Positions 25,701-37,548 of a DNA stretch of 64,000 nt are shown here, in pieces. Each line of letters begins with the position of its first letter. Position 1 is the first letter of the stretch. The notes below the pieces were generated by a model. The model saw only the letters and a list, made by a program, of their open reading frames with translations. It did not search any database and was not told the origin of the DNA. Source of the stretch: Hydractinia symbiolongicarpus (lineage: Eukaryota > Cnidaria > Hydrozoa > Anthoathecata > Hydractiniidae); assembly GCF_029227915.1 (NCBI RefSeq), contig NC_079884.1:14508001-14572000 (forward strand). The letters run 5' to 3'. A program made the translations under genes and the position numbers.

Positions 25701-28700
25701 AAAGGTTATTGGGTAATATTTAGGTAAATTACGTTGTTAAATAGTGGTGAAGGTGTAGGTGCTGACTTACAAACACCGCAGTAGCAGCTTTAAAATTTTA
25801 TAATTTTGAGATTATAGGAAACTGAAAAAGGTTTTTAAGTCTAAATTAAGTCTAAAGAGAAAATATTAAAAAACAAATAAAAGATATTAGGAGATTTTTT
25901 CAAAATTTTAGGAGAATTCAAATTATATTAGAGAGAATTAATTTGCAGCATGTAAATATAATTCATCAGTCTTAGTGCAAAGTGAATATTTGTCAAAGAG
26001 AATATAAGCAGTACGTTAAAATACTGAGTTGAGTAAAATACTTGTTCTGCCAGAAAAAAGACATTTTTTGTTTACATATTTTGAATGCAGGAACAGTTAT
26101 AGCTAATGACTGACAAAGTCTTTCAATGCATTTAATTTTATTTTGAATTTTCTCTACAATATATCAACGCTCACTGTACATCTGTGTGTCTTTTTGTGAT
26201 TCAAAATGATGTTGCAAGTATAGATAGGTGTATTCCTGTGGATTTTTCACAGTTAACAAGTAATTTTTGAAACAACTTGAATAATGTTGCTGGGTGATAT
26301 ATGAAAAATAGATAAAGCCACAAACTGATCTTTTAATAAGACCCCAACCTCATTTCATTTTTGGCATTGTTACTTAATTGACCACTACAGTATTTTAGGT
26401 TGTGGCCACCCTGACTGAGTATATTTATAAAAATTAAAAAAGTACCATTTTTAACTTTGCTAAATACGGTGTTCTCTGGATTAACCATCCATTCTGCAAA
26501 ATATTCTACGGCCTAAAAGGACAAAACAAAAACGTACTGTAAAAATAATAAAGTGATTAATAGAATTTGCTGACTGGGACTTATGTGATCACCGGACACT
26601 TATTTAACCTTTTGAATCAAAAAAGCGTTCAACCAGTAATATGGGGTACTTTCTTCCTTTTCTCTGCCTTTGTTAAAAATGCTAATACATTTGTTGTTTT
26701 ACCTACCAGGTAAAATTTACAGTTTTTAATCTTGAAAGAATAATAAAGTTTGATGCACTTTTGAAAATTCTTTTCCACATGCACATCGAGATTGAATAAA
26801 CTATCAATTAACAGTAGCCCAAGACTATCGTGCTTTACAGTAAACAACACTAACAATATACCTGTGTATCTACTAATGCTTGAATAAACTTTGATTTTTC
26901 AGGACGAGATTCTAAAAAGGAATCTTTCACAAAAGCCACCACTGGTCGAGGATATAAACGAAGTATTCTGGTATGTTGAACAAACCCTTCAAGTATGTTT
27001 GGAGAACAGAAAAACTTGACTAAAGCAGATCGCACTGCAATGTCTACTGAATCAATATCATTCCCGTATATCATATGGCTTCTGTTAGCTCCATCAAATG
27101 AAGAAAGGCGAGGTCGTGGTAATTCAGAAGCTTTGTCAAGATCACAAACAGGCTGAGGTGAAAAAGATAAACAAGACAGGCACTAAAAAACAAAATTGTT
27201 AAGAGGTAACTAAAATGAAATAAATCTCAGCTAAATTCTAAGATTATTTTGCTTTTTGGACATCCACACAACACTTTCCTACCTACTTCGCAGATGAAAT
27301 GTGTTTAAAATTTGTGATAAACTATATCTACAAAAAGAAACCTAGTAGTACTTTTCCTATAAACACAATCTATATGTGCTGAAGTGCAGAAATAATCCTG
27401 CCGTACTGTCTTATGTGCAAAAAACACTTCACATTTCAAGAAAAAACCTTTATAGAGATGCAGGGTGTCAAGGTTTAAAACTCCCAAATGCTTCAGACTG
27501 ATTACACACAGGTAAAAATAATTGATCAAAGTTATCTGAAAATAATATAGACATTTCAATGTTTGTAACATACTGGCTAATAAGAAATGTTAAGGTGGAA
27601 AAATTGAAACATGCTTCAAAAACGTAATTTAAATTATCAAATGTTTTCCTGGCTTGATCAATTATTTGCAATTTTATTCCCATATTTTGCTAAATTTACT
27701 AAATTTGAAGTTACTGTACACCCTGGAATCATCCTGAACTAAAATGCAGGGCATATCCAAATGATGTAGGTTAAAAGTTACTCACAATTTAACCAAAACC
27801 AACACTTTTAAAGTAAATACTAATAAATACCCAACTATGGATTACTTCAATGTAAACAAACATGTTTATGTAGTATACCTGTTTTAGTTGTTCTTTCAAA
27901 GCTGAACCTTCTGGCTCTGGCAGTGGAGGAATCTCATCCATCGATAAGGGAACATTCATCTGACAAAATGAAACGTAATCTTAGTGAACCTAGTAATATC
28001 CTTGTGTAGTACTTGCTTGTGTGGAAAAAGGTGACACCAAATCTTTATGGATAATGCTCAAAAATCCAAATGGATTATACAAAATCAAATGGAGTAAAAT
28101 ACAAAACATACCTTATTAGTATCCAAATCAACTATGAGTACATCATGTGGTACTTGAAAGTTCATGCCTTTTATACGAAAGAAACTTGATGGAATACCGA
28201 TAACATAAGGTGTTGGCGCCAACAGAAGCTAAAGACAGAAAACTAATTAAAACTTTAGAAGAATGGACATACTAATATACAATCTAAACAATCTATACAA
28301 TCTTTGTTAGCTTGAAGCTCCTATATGTAAGAAATCTTTCTACACAAATATCTATTTTTGCAAAGGCCTTATCAACATACAAATCACACTTGATAAAAAA
28401 ATTGCACCAAATTACTTTGAAGGACTCTTACCTGCTCTGCATTTTTCATGCATGTTGGTAGCAAAGGAATGACAGGAAACATGTACTCTAATGGATATAA
28501 CATGGATGTCAATGCCATGACACTTATTGACAATGCATTGTAGTCACATGATTGAAGAACAACCTAAGGCATACAGAAGGTAAACATAATTTAACTTATT
28601 AAGGCTGCCTATAAAACTGTTCTCTTTTCCTTCTATTGTCAGGTGTTTTTATACAGGCCCAATACATATTTATGCTGCTGCCAATTGGAACTCTGAACAT

Positions 28701-31700
28701 TCATTTTAATCAGAACTTCATAACGCATAATGCAATATTTAATTATGAAGTGGGTATTAATGCAGCTTATTTTATTTTGCAAATTACCTTCTTGGTCTTA
28801 ATTTTAACCCTTGACTGATTTTAAATATTTTATTATTATGTGGCCATTTATTCTTTATCATTTATTCATTTATTACACTTGTCCCTTTATGCCAAAGTGT
28901 ATTAGTTTAAGCTTGTTTTCTGTGCTTTTTTCAGTGGAATGAAATTTCCTTCTGTCAGTAGCCCTTAAACTTAACGATTTTGATTTAGCTTCTATTTCAC
29001 TGGTATATCAGTGAAGTAGAAGCTAAACTGTTCTCTTTAGATTGTCTTCATTTAAAGAGATTACAAGGCAATGATTTTAGTGGGTACTTCGCTTTTCTTC
29101 AGCAATTTGTCTCCCTTGTTTGTTTTGAATTCTAATAATGATAAGGGTACATATTGGGTTTTATATTTGTTTGTGTTTTAAACTCTCATTTGCATCTTTC
29201 TCTTTTAAAAAAAAAACCTAGAGAACTTAAAAAAATCAAAAATTACATAACACTTTAAATTTTTATGATATACTTTCTCTGGATTTAACTGTGATGTGTT
29301 TAAAATATAACCAGGATCCGTAGGAGAAACATTAATTTTCATATGTTTTTAATCCCTTCAACAAATGCCTTTTATTGCCATAAGAAGAAATATGATATAC
29401 GTAAACAACCTCGCGAATAAAGTTTACAAAAAGCTGTCTATCAGATTGTGATTTCTGTTACGAATTTAGACACGATATATTTTGCTATTCAGATAGGCAA
29501 TGATATTTTTTACACATTATGCAGTTATTTTTCAAAAATGATTTGTGAGATCTTCTTGAACGGAAAATTCCTCGAAAATTCAATTTTTAATTGGTCAGTC
29601 TGGGGTAAACTGACTAACGGGAAGAAGAGAACACAAGTCCCACCTAAAATTTGCGAAATTCGGTAATTCAGTAGACCCCCCCCAAAAAAAAAAATAATAA
29701 CAGGGTATAAAAAGAGTTACTCTGTGAGAAAAAGCAAAATAAAAAAAATAATATGCGAGTAAATCTTTATTGTTCGAAAAAGGAAATAGTTGTAGTTAAA
29801 AATATATATTACAAGAACTGTCAAAAACAGCAAACTTTGTTAAAAAGAATCTTGTGCACTTATGCAGTACTAGAAGAGCATAAATAATTTTTATTAGTTT
29901 TAACATTCAATTTTAACATTAAAACAGATATATATAACCTAATTGTGTACTGCAAATATTTCTTAACTAAGCTACCCTTTCAACCTGAACCCCTTTAGCA
30001 CTTGTTTAAAATATCTTTCCAAACGTGATTCCTTATTGGTATGGGGCGCATATTACAGCACTAAGTTCTTTTTCACCCATTTGTACAGAAACAAAGGTTA
30101 TATTGCTAAACATTTTATTAATCTCTATACTTATTTTTCCGGCACAATTGACTAGCAAAAAACTAGCAATATATATACATGGTTTACATGCATTTTCAGC
30201 AGTTGTCCATTTATGTTGCTTATTTTGTGCCAATAGATTCTTAAATATTAATTTAAAATGTTAGGCAACAGCAATTGAAAACAGTGCTAGAAAATTAGGT
30301 CAGAATTTTTAGTATACAAGGATTTATGCATGCTACGTAAATTGAAAGGCACGCTTGTCCCTGTGCACACAATTCATGAAGGCCTGAAAATTTTCTACTG
30401 TAAATAATATGGAAACATCTCATGCAAAACTCAATATTTTATTCATTTTTTGAGGCAGGTGGTAAACTAAATTTAATTTAATTCTTAATGTTTTAAATTA
30501 TTCATTTTAACAGGTGGCAATATAATATTTTTAAACATCATACTTAAGAAAACAAAAAATGTTCACACAACAGAAAACACTTTATTTCAATCATAACACA
30601 TTGAGCAACGAAAATGTAAACAAAGTTCATGCCCAATATTTTCTGTTGAAAAACACTGCCTGCCATAACATAAGGGACAGAAAAAGTGTCCGTCGTTTTT
30701 CTTAAAAATGGCAATATGTGCAAACAAACAAGAACAGTTTAATTTATAAAGCCAAAAAACTTAGTCTGAAACTGAACTTTAATATGTATAAGCACTTTAA
30801 AAGTGAGATATAACTAAATTTTGATTGATTCTCAGCAAATTAACAGAAAGGTATAGGGCTATACAAAAAGGGTAGGACAGAAAATGTTTATATAGAGAAA
30901 ATATATTTATATACTAGATTTTGGAACAATCTCAAAATCTCAACAAACTGCACAGTTTTTTGTTCACCAGAAAATTTAAGTGAAAAAAAATAATATAGGG
31001 AAATATGATGTAGAAATTCTTTCAGACTGGATTACTCTATGATTTAAAATGCTTAAAAACTAACAATCACTGCCTAATAAAAAACAAATTACAAATATTA
31101 CCTTTTGTTCCAACATAATGCAAGTTAAAACCTTTAAACATGTTTCAACACCCAATAATTCCAGAGGCAAGTGAGCTGGAAAATCCAGGAAAGAAAAACG
31201 ACTTTTTTCAGGTAACGCAAAAGTCAATGGAGGCTGTATATGTCGTGGTAAAAGCTCTACTTCCACTCGATTTAAAGCTGCAACAGGCAGAGGTATTTTC
31301 AATAAATTTCGAATCCAATCGTCTATTTCTAATAAATTTGACTTAATATGTTGAGAATTTAAATCATGGTTGTTGAAAAATGTCGACCAATTTCTACATT
31401 CTAGTATATTGTGCATGTGACCAATGTTTTTGTTATCATCAAAAAATACAGAATTGTTATCTTTTCTAGAATCAGACTCTCTTTCTTTACTCCAACACTG
31501 GGATTCAATAAGTTTTCGTAAAACATATAAACACTCTCTGAATGTGGAAAAAAATGGATAGCTGGAAATTATACAAATACTAGTTAGAGAATAACACAAC
31601 ATAGAATTCAGAGCGTTATGATGGCTATGTCTCCTTGGAGTCTCGTCTCTGTTTGCTGGCATGCTTTTTGTCCTACAAAGTCTGGGCTTCATTACTAATT

Positions 31701-32067
31701 TTCTTTCCATGACCTCAAGAGGTGGGTTTTCTTCAGGATCTGAAGATATAGAAAGTCCAACCTTGTTATGTCTTTTCTGCGGTATCCCAAGGCAAGGCCG
31801 AAAAAAATTACAACAAATGCCATAGCGTGTAATACCAGTCTCTTTATCAGTAAGAGTAAAGACAAAGGAGTTTGTTTGTCGTAAACTTATTCTCTTTGCT
31901 GCTGTTGTGCAGCCTTCTGGTTGGCAAAAGAATACAACATCAGGTGGTAGTGGAAAATCCTTGTGATCAGTAGGCGGAAATTTTCGCATCAATTCTGGTG
32001 ATTGTGTCGCATCTACATTTGGTCTTTTAATGCCAACTGCTATCACATACTCAACAAGCCGTGACAT
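10713..32067 (-). CDS. MADD: MADD / Rab3-GEP homologue, DENN-domain Rab guanine nucleotide exchange factor (24 coding exons)
   Basis: MADD family proteins activate Rab3/Rab27 in vesicle traffic and bind a TNF receptor through a C-terminal death-domain-like region. Exons on the minus strand: 32067-31102, 28563-28432, 28228-28112, 27959-27879, 27152-26862, 26512-26446, 25681-25389, 24578-24469, 23506-23328, 22438-22292, 22062-21981, 19739-19565, 18742-18448, 17921-17681, 17353-17129, 16858-16642, 13603-13496, 13087-12923, 12494-12422, 11778-11747, 11560-11486, 11396-11327, 11197-11151, 10829-10713. All junctions are GT-AG, phases agree, and the sum is 4,305 nt (1,434 aa, stop TGA); human MADD is about 1,650 aa. 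Exon 1 has the DENN start ([32 protein letters not shown]). Exons 2-6 finish DENN ([45 protein letters not shown]). Exons 7-14 are Ser/Asp-rich linkers with ENQQL and [10 protein letters not shown]. Exons 15-16 carry the IWDN..FWE..FLD and DEDNLLG..LHN..KVRRLL conserved block. Exons 17-24 end in [17 protein letters not shown]. The weakest donor is GTTATT after exon 7. A 5' exon upstream of 32067 is possible. Confidence 0.9.
12127..12198. repeat. Perfect 35-bp inverted repeat with 2-bp spacer (palindrome)
   Basis: Arms 12127-12161 and 12164-12198 pair at every position around the spacer GT. It lies in the MADD intron between the 73-nt and 32-nt exons. No repeat family member is seen elsewhere in the window. 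In DNA it could extrude as a cruciform; in RNA it would form a hairpin with essentially no loop. Confidence 0.9.
12376..12440. repeat. Duplicated 3' end of a MADD exon with second donor-like site
   Basis: The exon end CTGGATAAAGAAGGCACA next to the donor at 12421/12420 is repeated about 45 bp into the intron (about 12376-12397), followed by AGTAAGC. The second copy could act as a decoy 5' splice site. Using it would bring an in-frame TAA from GGATAA into the message. Confidence 0.65.
14348..16187 (+). mobile_element. Pogo-like DNA transposon (Tc1/mariner superfamily), nearly complete, in a MADD intron
   Basis: The ends CCGTATTTCCTCCAATAAGC (left) and the inverted CCGTATTTCCTCTAATAAGC (right) form terminal inverted repeats flanked by the dinucleotide TA on each side (14346-14347, 16188-16189), the target signature of this superfamily. 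Both ends carry 17-bp iterons AATAAGCGCCGCCCTCT in several direct copies, plus an inverted GCGGCGCTTATT, likely transposase binding sites. The interior holds one transposase ORF. It lies antisense to MADD in the 3.0-kb intron between the 217-nt and 108-nt exons. Length is 1,840 bp. Confidence 0.9.
14627..15886 (+). CDS. Pogo/Tigger-like transposase, DDE superfamily
   Basis: This 419-residue frame has an N-terminal DNA-binding region of CENP-B/Tc5 helix-turn-helix type (ELEE-like [10 protein letters not shown], then RKLIMKKAK and [11 protein letters not shown]). It is followed by a DDE nuclease domain with Asp136 in MDET, Asp243 in AWDSFECHM and Asp279 in [11 protein letters not shown], leaving 35 residues between the last two. 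An acidic tail ends the protein. There are no internal stops, so the catalytic core looks intact. The frame remains open upstream of the ATG to about 14554 and encodes [14 protein letters not shown], the usual end of the first pogo helix-turn-helix, with no upstream ATG. The true N-terminus is therefore either in an unseen upstream exon or lost. Confidence 0.88.
   Translation: MEDIKARVADKGGLKRRRLDGGGRKLTNDDLEEEVLIWIMDRRSAMLRVSRKLIMKKAKIIHDKSTDDPAVKESFVASRGWLEKFMKRNGLSLRRRTTTAQKNPSCMVDKLVMYVLQCRRLQRKFKYSAGSIIAMDETAIWSDMLSGTTVESKGKKDIPLKTTGHEKVRVSVCLTAKADGTRLKPFIVFGGAKRECNALNEEYKSKCIIASSSNAWMNEELTLEYIKTVIGKFSFQKRLLAWDSFECHMMQTIKQRLKSFNVDSVIVPGGCTPYIQAPDVSWNKPFKAHVTEAYDTWLSEGIHEYTKAGNMKPPPRRKVIEWILEGWKKLSSELIVKSFKTCGLSLPVDGSEDDKIHCFKKEGACPDGASRLRESLNILQEEESQINPFENITDSDVEDACGPFHLIDSDQESDEEIDV
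16228..16366 (+). repeat. ACTAGT-hairpin family repeat
   Basis: It starts ACTAGTCGGTAACCCGTGG, forms a clear hairpin CCGTGGATAGATCCACGG, continues TACCATTTTGCGTGACAGAC with a (GACA)n run, and ends CGTATAAGGGTATTAAATCATA. It lies 40 bp beyond the pogo element, inside the same MADD intron. Confidence 0.65.
19131..19206 (+). repeat. tRNA-like SINE head inside a MADD intron
   Basis: An A-box-like TAGTGCAGTGGGTT and a B-box-like GGATCGAATCC are spaced as in a tRNA, but the acceptor stem does not close and no body or tail is obvious. A solo tRNA-derived SINE head fits better than a functional tRNA gene. Confidence 0.5.
21515..21610 (-). pseudogene. Possible LINE open reading frame C-terminal remnant
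   Basis: The minus strand reads RLRW, a stop, then [19 protein letters not shown] and a stop. Arg-x-Arg-Trp followed by x-D-M and a short basic tail is typical of the end of several non-LTR retrotransposon reverse-transcriptase ORFs. The stretch is short, interrupted and lies in a MADD intron. Assignment is tentative. Confidence 0.3.
24226..24246 (+). repeat. Poly(A) run in a MADD intron
   Basis: An uninterrupted run of about 20 A. About 150 bp upstream lies AATAAGCGCCCCC, which resembles the pogo element iteron. No complete element is visible between them. Confidence 0.6.
28985..29026. repeat. Short hairpin in the first MADD intron
   Basis: Arms TTAGCTTCTATTTCACTG (28985-29002) and CAGTGAAGTAGAAGCTAA (29009-29026) pair with one G-T wobble around a 6-base loop. 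The stem is 18 bp, shorter than a usual microRNA precursor. Confidence 0.55.
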
Positions 32068-32352
32068 TATGACTGATTTTAAAATGTATTTAATTAAAGC
32101 ATTATATGATCTTCTGAATGTTACTTCTACAATGGGTACATATTATAAAATACAAATAAAATTGTAATTTCCCTGTGTAGCATATGATCTAGGAAAAAAC
32201 AGTTGCATGATTTTAAGCATTTTAGGAACTATAATAGTGTTGGTTGGGATCAGATTTTTAAAGAATTCGAGTCACAGTGGAAGAAAATTGAAAACAAGAA
32301 GAACTTAGACGTTACTGACCATCCTAACACTACTGCCTTAATTTAGTGGTTA

Positions 32353-32520
32353 TGTGGCGCCGTAGTTTAGTGGTTATAACTCTCGTACTTTGTGCGGGAG
32401 ACTGGGGTTCGAATCCCCTTTGGCTGCAATTCAAGTTGGATGTTGCAGGAAGTTGTCTGCCAAAGCGCTGACCCTAATTGAGTTAGCGTAGCTCAAAGCA
32501 ATTCAATATTTTATTCTTGT
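32353..32520 (+). repeat. tRNA-derived SINE-like sequence upstream of MADD
   Basis: GTAGTTTAGTGGTTATAACT resembles an A box and GGGGTTCGAATCCCC a T arm with B box. The anticodon arm has a 9-base loop and the acceptor stem pairs poorly, so this is a tRNA-like SINE head rather than a tRNA gene. A body of about 100 bp without clear tail follows. Confidence 0.6.
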
Positions 32521-33577
32521 AACAAAAAATTAGAGTTTAAGGGTTTTTTTATCTGCATAGCCGGCCACTAATGTTAGTGCTTATAGGGCACTTGAATTAT
32601 GTTAGTGTTATTTGAACACCACAAGGACATTGTCTATCTGGGTATTGGCCCTTGTAATCGTGGGGTTAGGATTAGATTACCAGTGGGCAACAAATTCAAA
32701 AAATATCCTAATACAAACTCATTCCAGGAAAAAAATAATTTCATAAAACCTCTCATAAGGCATGTGTGATGCCATCCCAAATGATGTCACATATGCCAAA
32801 AAAGGCCATTTTGTAATTTTACAATATCTCTTGATTTGTCACACAATATTGATGCTATGACCTTAATTTCTGGACTAAATACCAAAAAATTGGTTTTAAA
32901 CAAAGAAAGTAATTTTAATGAAAAGATGTAATTAGAATCACAAATAACTCCATTTCTGGACATTTAGTTTGAAGAACCTGTGTGACCTGGTTTGCCATAT
33001 CAAGAAAGTGAATGTTAAATCGCAATCTTATGAAAATACTATGGTACAATACTTTGTTCTTATTTTTATTATTCACACCCCCAATTTAAAATTTGCACAG
33101 TTAATTTCATAAGTTTCAAAACTACTTTTGAAATACCTGAATGCTTTAATCTATTTTAATTAAGGAGCAAGTGACAACAATTGAAGTATTTCTTGATATT
33201 GTTCTAGAAAATAAAGACAAAATCTTTTTTTGACTTTATTATTTTGGTTAGCTTGTGGTCTTTTGTTAACTTGATACATAGCTATTCCTGTACAATTAAT
33301 TCAGAAAGGTTACAGTTTTTAGAGCAATTTCATGAGACAATACTACTACTAGTCATTTATTTAGTAATTTAAAAATTACAATGGCAGCTAAAAGCTGATG
33401 GTAACCTACCTTTTTTTGTATGGTTTTTTTTGCTTGTGCAAATTAAGCATACAATTTTCATTTTAAGGCTGATTTTCCTGTAAGTTTCTTTTTAATTAAG
33501 GTTTCAACTGTGATGGTTTGACTATAAAAGTTATGTTTTACCACGGAACAATATCACAATAGGCCGTCATTAAAAAT

Positions 33578-33952
33578 ATGTTATGTTCACGTCCTGTGAT
33601 CGTCTCACTTTAGGTAATAAAAACCCGAGTCGGTAAGTCGGAAAAAACCTTTTTTCGCAAGATGTTTAAAAAAAAGAAAAGAATTTTAGCGAGAACTAAT
33701 TTTTGCAAAATTGACAAGAACTCGCAAAAATTAATTCCTGTAAAAAATTATTTCCTTTAGGGTCCTGTGGCTACTGACAGTTTACAGGGGGCGGCGGCCA
33801 AAAAGGGTCTGCAAACGATGGAGTTAGCGCTATACTGTTTTGTGGCCCTGGGAACGAACTTACTTGTTCCGACCTGAAAATCCTGGGGAAAAATACACAT
33901 GACCGACCGACCGACTCATTTTTGGAGGGTCTTTAGGATGCGAACATAACAT
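33578..33952. mobile_element. MITE-like element with 18-bp terminal inverted repeats
   Basis: ATGTTATGTTCACGTCCT at the left end and AGGATGCGAACATAACAT at the right end are inverted repeats matching at 16 of 18 positions, bounding 375 bp with no ORF. A (GACC)n run precedes the right end. TA-rich flanks make the exact target duplication unclear. Confidence 0.5.
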
Positions 33953-34734
33953 AACATTATTTCTAAAATCTACAAAAATAAAGTTTAAAATCTACAAATT
34001 AATGTCTATGTGGTATTTCTTTTTATGCCTGTCATGCACGCATACAGCTATCAGAACTTTGGTTAAAATATTGGCACAACTTTATCACATAATATTAGAA
34101 CAGCTTATAATGGTATTAGCTATTATAAACCTTTTTAAATGTTTAAATTTTTCACTGAACCCCTTTTGGCTGCTGTTGTAGACTAAAAGATGCAGGCGCT
34201 AGTTGAATGGAGGCCCTTTTCAATCTGTTTCTTAGCACAAAGGTATCATTTTATGACTTTATATGAATATATATAGCTATATATGTCAATCAGAGGTTAT
34301 TCATCTACACTCGATAATAGTTTACAAGGTCAACAATGTCTCCATAAAAAAATGGGCTAAAAAGACTTTTTTCAGCAGGATCTGCCATGCAGTTGTTAGA
34401 ACCAGAAGGGCTTACTGCAAAAAATGTGACCATTAAGGTTTTATGGCTAGCTAAATTATTCTAGCTATCGTGATTCCCATTTGCACAAGAATAAAAGAGC
34501 ACAAAATGAGTCAGCAGGTTAGCTAGCTATCGAGCGACTAGCAAAACTAAATACATATAACTCCAGTTTAGCTAGCTGTAGAGAGCTCAAGTCTAGCACA
34601 GGCTAGAGAAACCACATGGTCAGCTAGCTACATAGCTTTTTTATATTAAAATAAAAGTTAAATAATCACTGCAAAGAAAAACAAATAACTGAGTAGTTTG
34701 ATATATCAGCGCTAAAAGCTAGAAAAAAAACCCT

Positions 34735-35160
34735 AAACAAACCCTGATGACCTATGCCCACTCTCCTTTTTAGAATCGAAACCAGCTTCTCGTTCCAAAT
34801 CAGCCATTATGAAAACAACTTTCCGTAAATTATTAAGTACCGGATGATTTATTACCGCCTATATTTATCGCTCCGTACCTGAATTGAATATTAGAGTTCT
34901 TTGTGTGGCGAGGGAACATACTGCAAAAAACATATGGCAAAATTTTGATATTACATTTATGTTTTAACGCATAAAAATACAGGGCAACATGGAGGAAAGG
35001 AAATTAAAAAACACAATAAATAAACTACAGTATTTCTTTAATACGATGGATGATGATGATTGCTCTGCCGTCCCCAATAGTTTGATCGATTTCCTCCGAT
35101 CGTTAGTGCGGCTGGTCGCTTATAATTTATACCAACTATTTGTTAGTAACCTGTGAAACA
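34735..35160. other. Divergent short ORFs; possible 5' exons or bidirectional start region
   Basis: On the minus strand an ATG at about 34808 opens 24 codons (MADLEREAGFDSKKESGHR then SSGFV). A donor-like site inside it could in principle splice in phase to the TCATAATG before the MADD start. On the plus strand an ATG at 34988 opens 54 codons starting MEERKLKNTINKL. Neither is recognised and transcription is unproven. Confidence 0.3.
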
Positions 35161-35359
35161 TCCACGGAGTTACCCATCTTAGCAAAGTGAATAAAAGTAT
35201 ATCGCGTTTGCTATTTGATATTCTAATGTGCCCGTGACACGACTCTGCACACGCATACACCACACACACAGATAGAATAACGGTTATTATTAATATAGCG
35301 TTATCAAAAAGGGTTCTAGTGCATTTAATCCCAATTTCTTCTAAATTATTAGACATCAA

Positions 35360-36330
35360 ACGACAACAAAATAATTTTCATACCAAAAAAGACCGGCTTG
35401 GTGACCGCAGGGCCCACGCAACGGTTTTGAAAGTAAAGGGGCCACAAAAGATGTTGCAAAATTAGAGAGTCAACCGAGGCGCCACTTTGGTACCTTGGGT
35501 TGACTGCTCCGAGGACACCAATTGTTTTAAAACGACATATGTGTTTTGTAAATTAAAGTCTTATGCGCTCAATAAAGTAGATTTTACAAGTAAGATTCTT
35601 TAAGTAATAATAAATTCATAACCTATCTACAGGAAGGAACGCTATCTAAAATATAATACAAAACAAGAATTTAAAAATCCATCAACAGATTTAACAAAAA
35701 TCTTCCTTTCTAGTTGGTTTGAAAGCAACGAACATCTACCAAGAAAATGTTGTCAGTCAAATCCTTATAAAAGCAAGTAAAAGCTAGCCAATGCATTGAA
35801 GTGCTTTAGCGACATGGTAAATTGAAGCCAAATTTTCAGTCTACGTCTAATGAAAACGATCCTTTGAAATTAGCGCTTGTATCTCCACCAACAAAGTGCT
35901 TCATCAGACGACTGAGATGATTTGCTTTCTTTACACAAAAAGATTTCAAAAATAGGAAACCGTAAGCACTGCAATGGCTTATTTCAGTTCCATTCTTTAA
36001 TAGAAGGAAGCTGTAAAAACACGCATTTACTTTCGCTTCGAAAATTTAATTTTCTCTTCCTTAGGAAAAAAATGATTCGCAAAAAAGAGTGGTTGACTGA
36101 TTAAAAAATGCTACATCTATCTACTACCTTATCAAATAAAAAGGGAGCGCAGAACGTCAATAGAATTGATGAAGCATAAAAAAATTGATATGGAAGGGTT
36201 TGCAAAATTTAGTTTCTGGATTCGTAGTTTAACTTGATCCAATGCATATAAGAAAAAGGTTTCTCTAAGAATTTAACTGTAAATAGTCTAAACCTTTTTT
36301 TTCGTAAAATATTATTTTTTTTATTTAGGA
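35360..36330. other. Intergenic with exon-like fragments of unknown origin
   Basis: A strong acceptor-like site (CTTCCTTTCTAG, near 35700-35715) precedes a short open stretch ending at a GTAAAA. A second open stretch near 35840-35910 reads KPNFQSTSNENDPLKL on the plus strand. The phases do not join, so I do not call a gene. Confidence 0.3.
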
Positions 36331-36831
36331 TAAGGCTGTCTATAGCTCTTGCATTTGTTTTTCATCAGCGTTTTTGCGCTAGCAGAAGAATTTACACAAA
36401 ACAGCATCAACGAATCCACCGTTCTTAAAAACTTTCGAATTAAAGATATAAGTTTGTAAGAAGTTGCTTCCGTTGCTTCAGCTGGCTGTTACTGTAGAAA
36501 TTAAAATTAGAGTACCCTACATTACTTTTCAAGTGCACTTCACAGACGTTATAACCCCGCAACACATTACTGCTTCTGACACACACTTCACAGCACAAAA
36601 CACTATCGATACTGCGGACAATATATCTACAATTTCAGAAGTCAACTCTACTTTCAAAGACGTATCTACACAAGAAAGAATTACCGCATCTGTGCCTAGG
36701 AGGATGAAAAAAGTCTGTGCCTAACGCGTTTGTAACAGACTTCTCACTTTTGTTGTAGAAGAAAAATGCTACTCAAAGAGATCGTCCTTTCTTTGCTGAT
36801 ATGTATATAACATACTCAATTTTGTTCGTAG

Positions 36832-37219
36832 ATATCACATAAAGAAAGTGCTATGTGGGCAACAACTCAATTTTGTTACCATTGAAGATACTATAACAGG
36901 AAACTGCACGTCTATTGTGAAGGGTACGTCAACCGATGTTGACGCAGAAAAATTGGACGCAATTGAAAGATTGTTAATGTCCTCTTGGGAGTTATTTAAT
37001 TACGAAATAAGCAAACGTTTATTAGCTGTTCCAACTCCTTTGTTTAGTGCACTATATGTAAACGTTAACCAATTAGACCATTGTGCTATGCCAGAAAAAA
37101 CAATCGAATACAAGACAAAAGTGATTTATTATTCAATCAACAGATTTACAATTTGTAGCAGACTTTGTGATACCGTTGTTCTGTCTGAGAAATCATGCAT
37201 CCTAGATCTAGTATCATGA
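36832..37219 (+). CDS. Unrecognised exon-like ORF, candidate partial gene
   Basis: After an acceptor-like TTTTGTTCGTAG at 36820-36831 the plus strand is open for about 129 codons to a TGA. The sequence has several cysteines and an NCTS sequon (TIEDTITGNCTSIVKG, MSSWELFNYEISKRLL, ICSRLCDTV). There is no ATG near the start, so an upstream exon would be needed. Just upstream (about 36464-36724) another open stretch on the same strand is Thr/Ser-rich. Together they could be parts of a secreted or membrane protein gene, but I cannot join them, and no family is recognised. Confidence 0.3.
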
Positions 37220-37548
37220 ATGACTTTAACTTATCAACACAATGGTCAGCGAAGGTCCTGAAATTCGGTAGAATCGTTTCCGTTTGTTTTCGCATATTAC
37301 ATAAATATCTTATATTTCCAATTCGATGTATTCGTTATAAAAATAGGTCCCGTCTCGTCAATAAGACGATCTAAAAGAGAACTCTGCAAATAATGCAGGT
37401 GATTGTAATGTTTAGTCCTATAAGAAAAATTTGTGACGTGATGGAAAAGTGATTAGGTTGTAGTGGCATATTTGTTACACAAAAATGGGGTAAAAGTGAG
37501 TTGATGGCAGTTTGCAACTAATTGCGCCATAACGCCATATCAGTATCG

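Noticed and set aside
32353-32430. Functional tRNA gene
   Set aside because: The anticodon loop has nine bases and the acceptor stem does not pair. It fits a SINE head.
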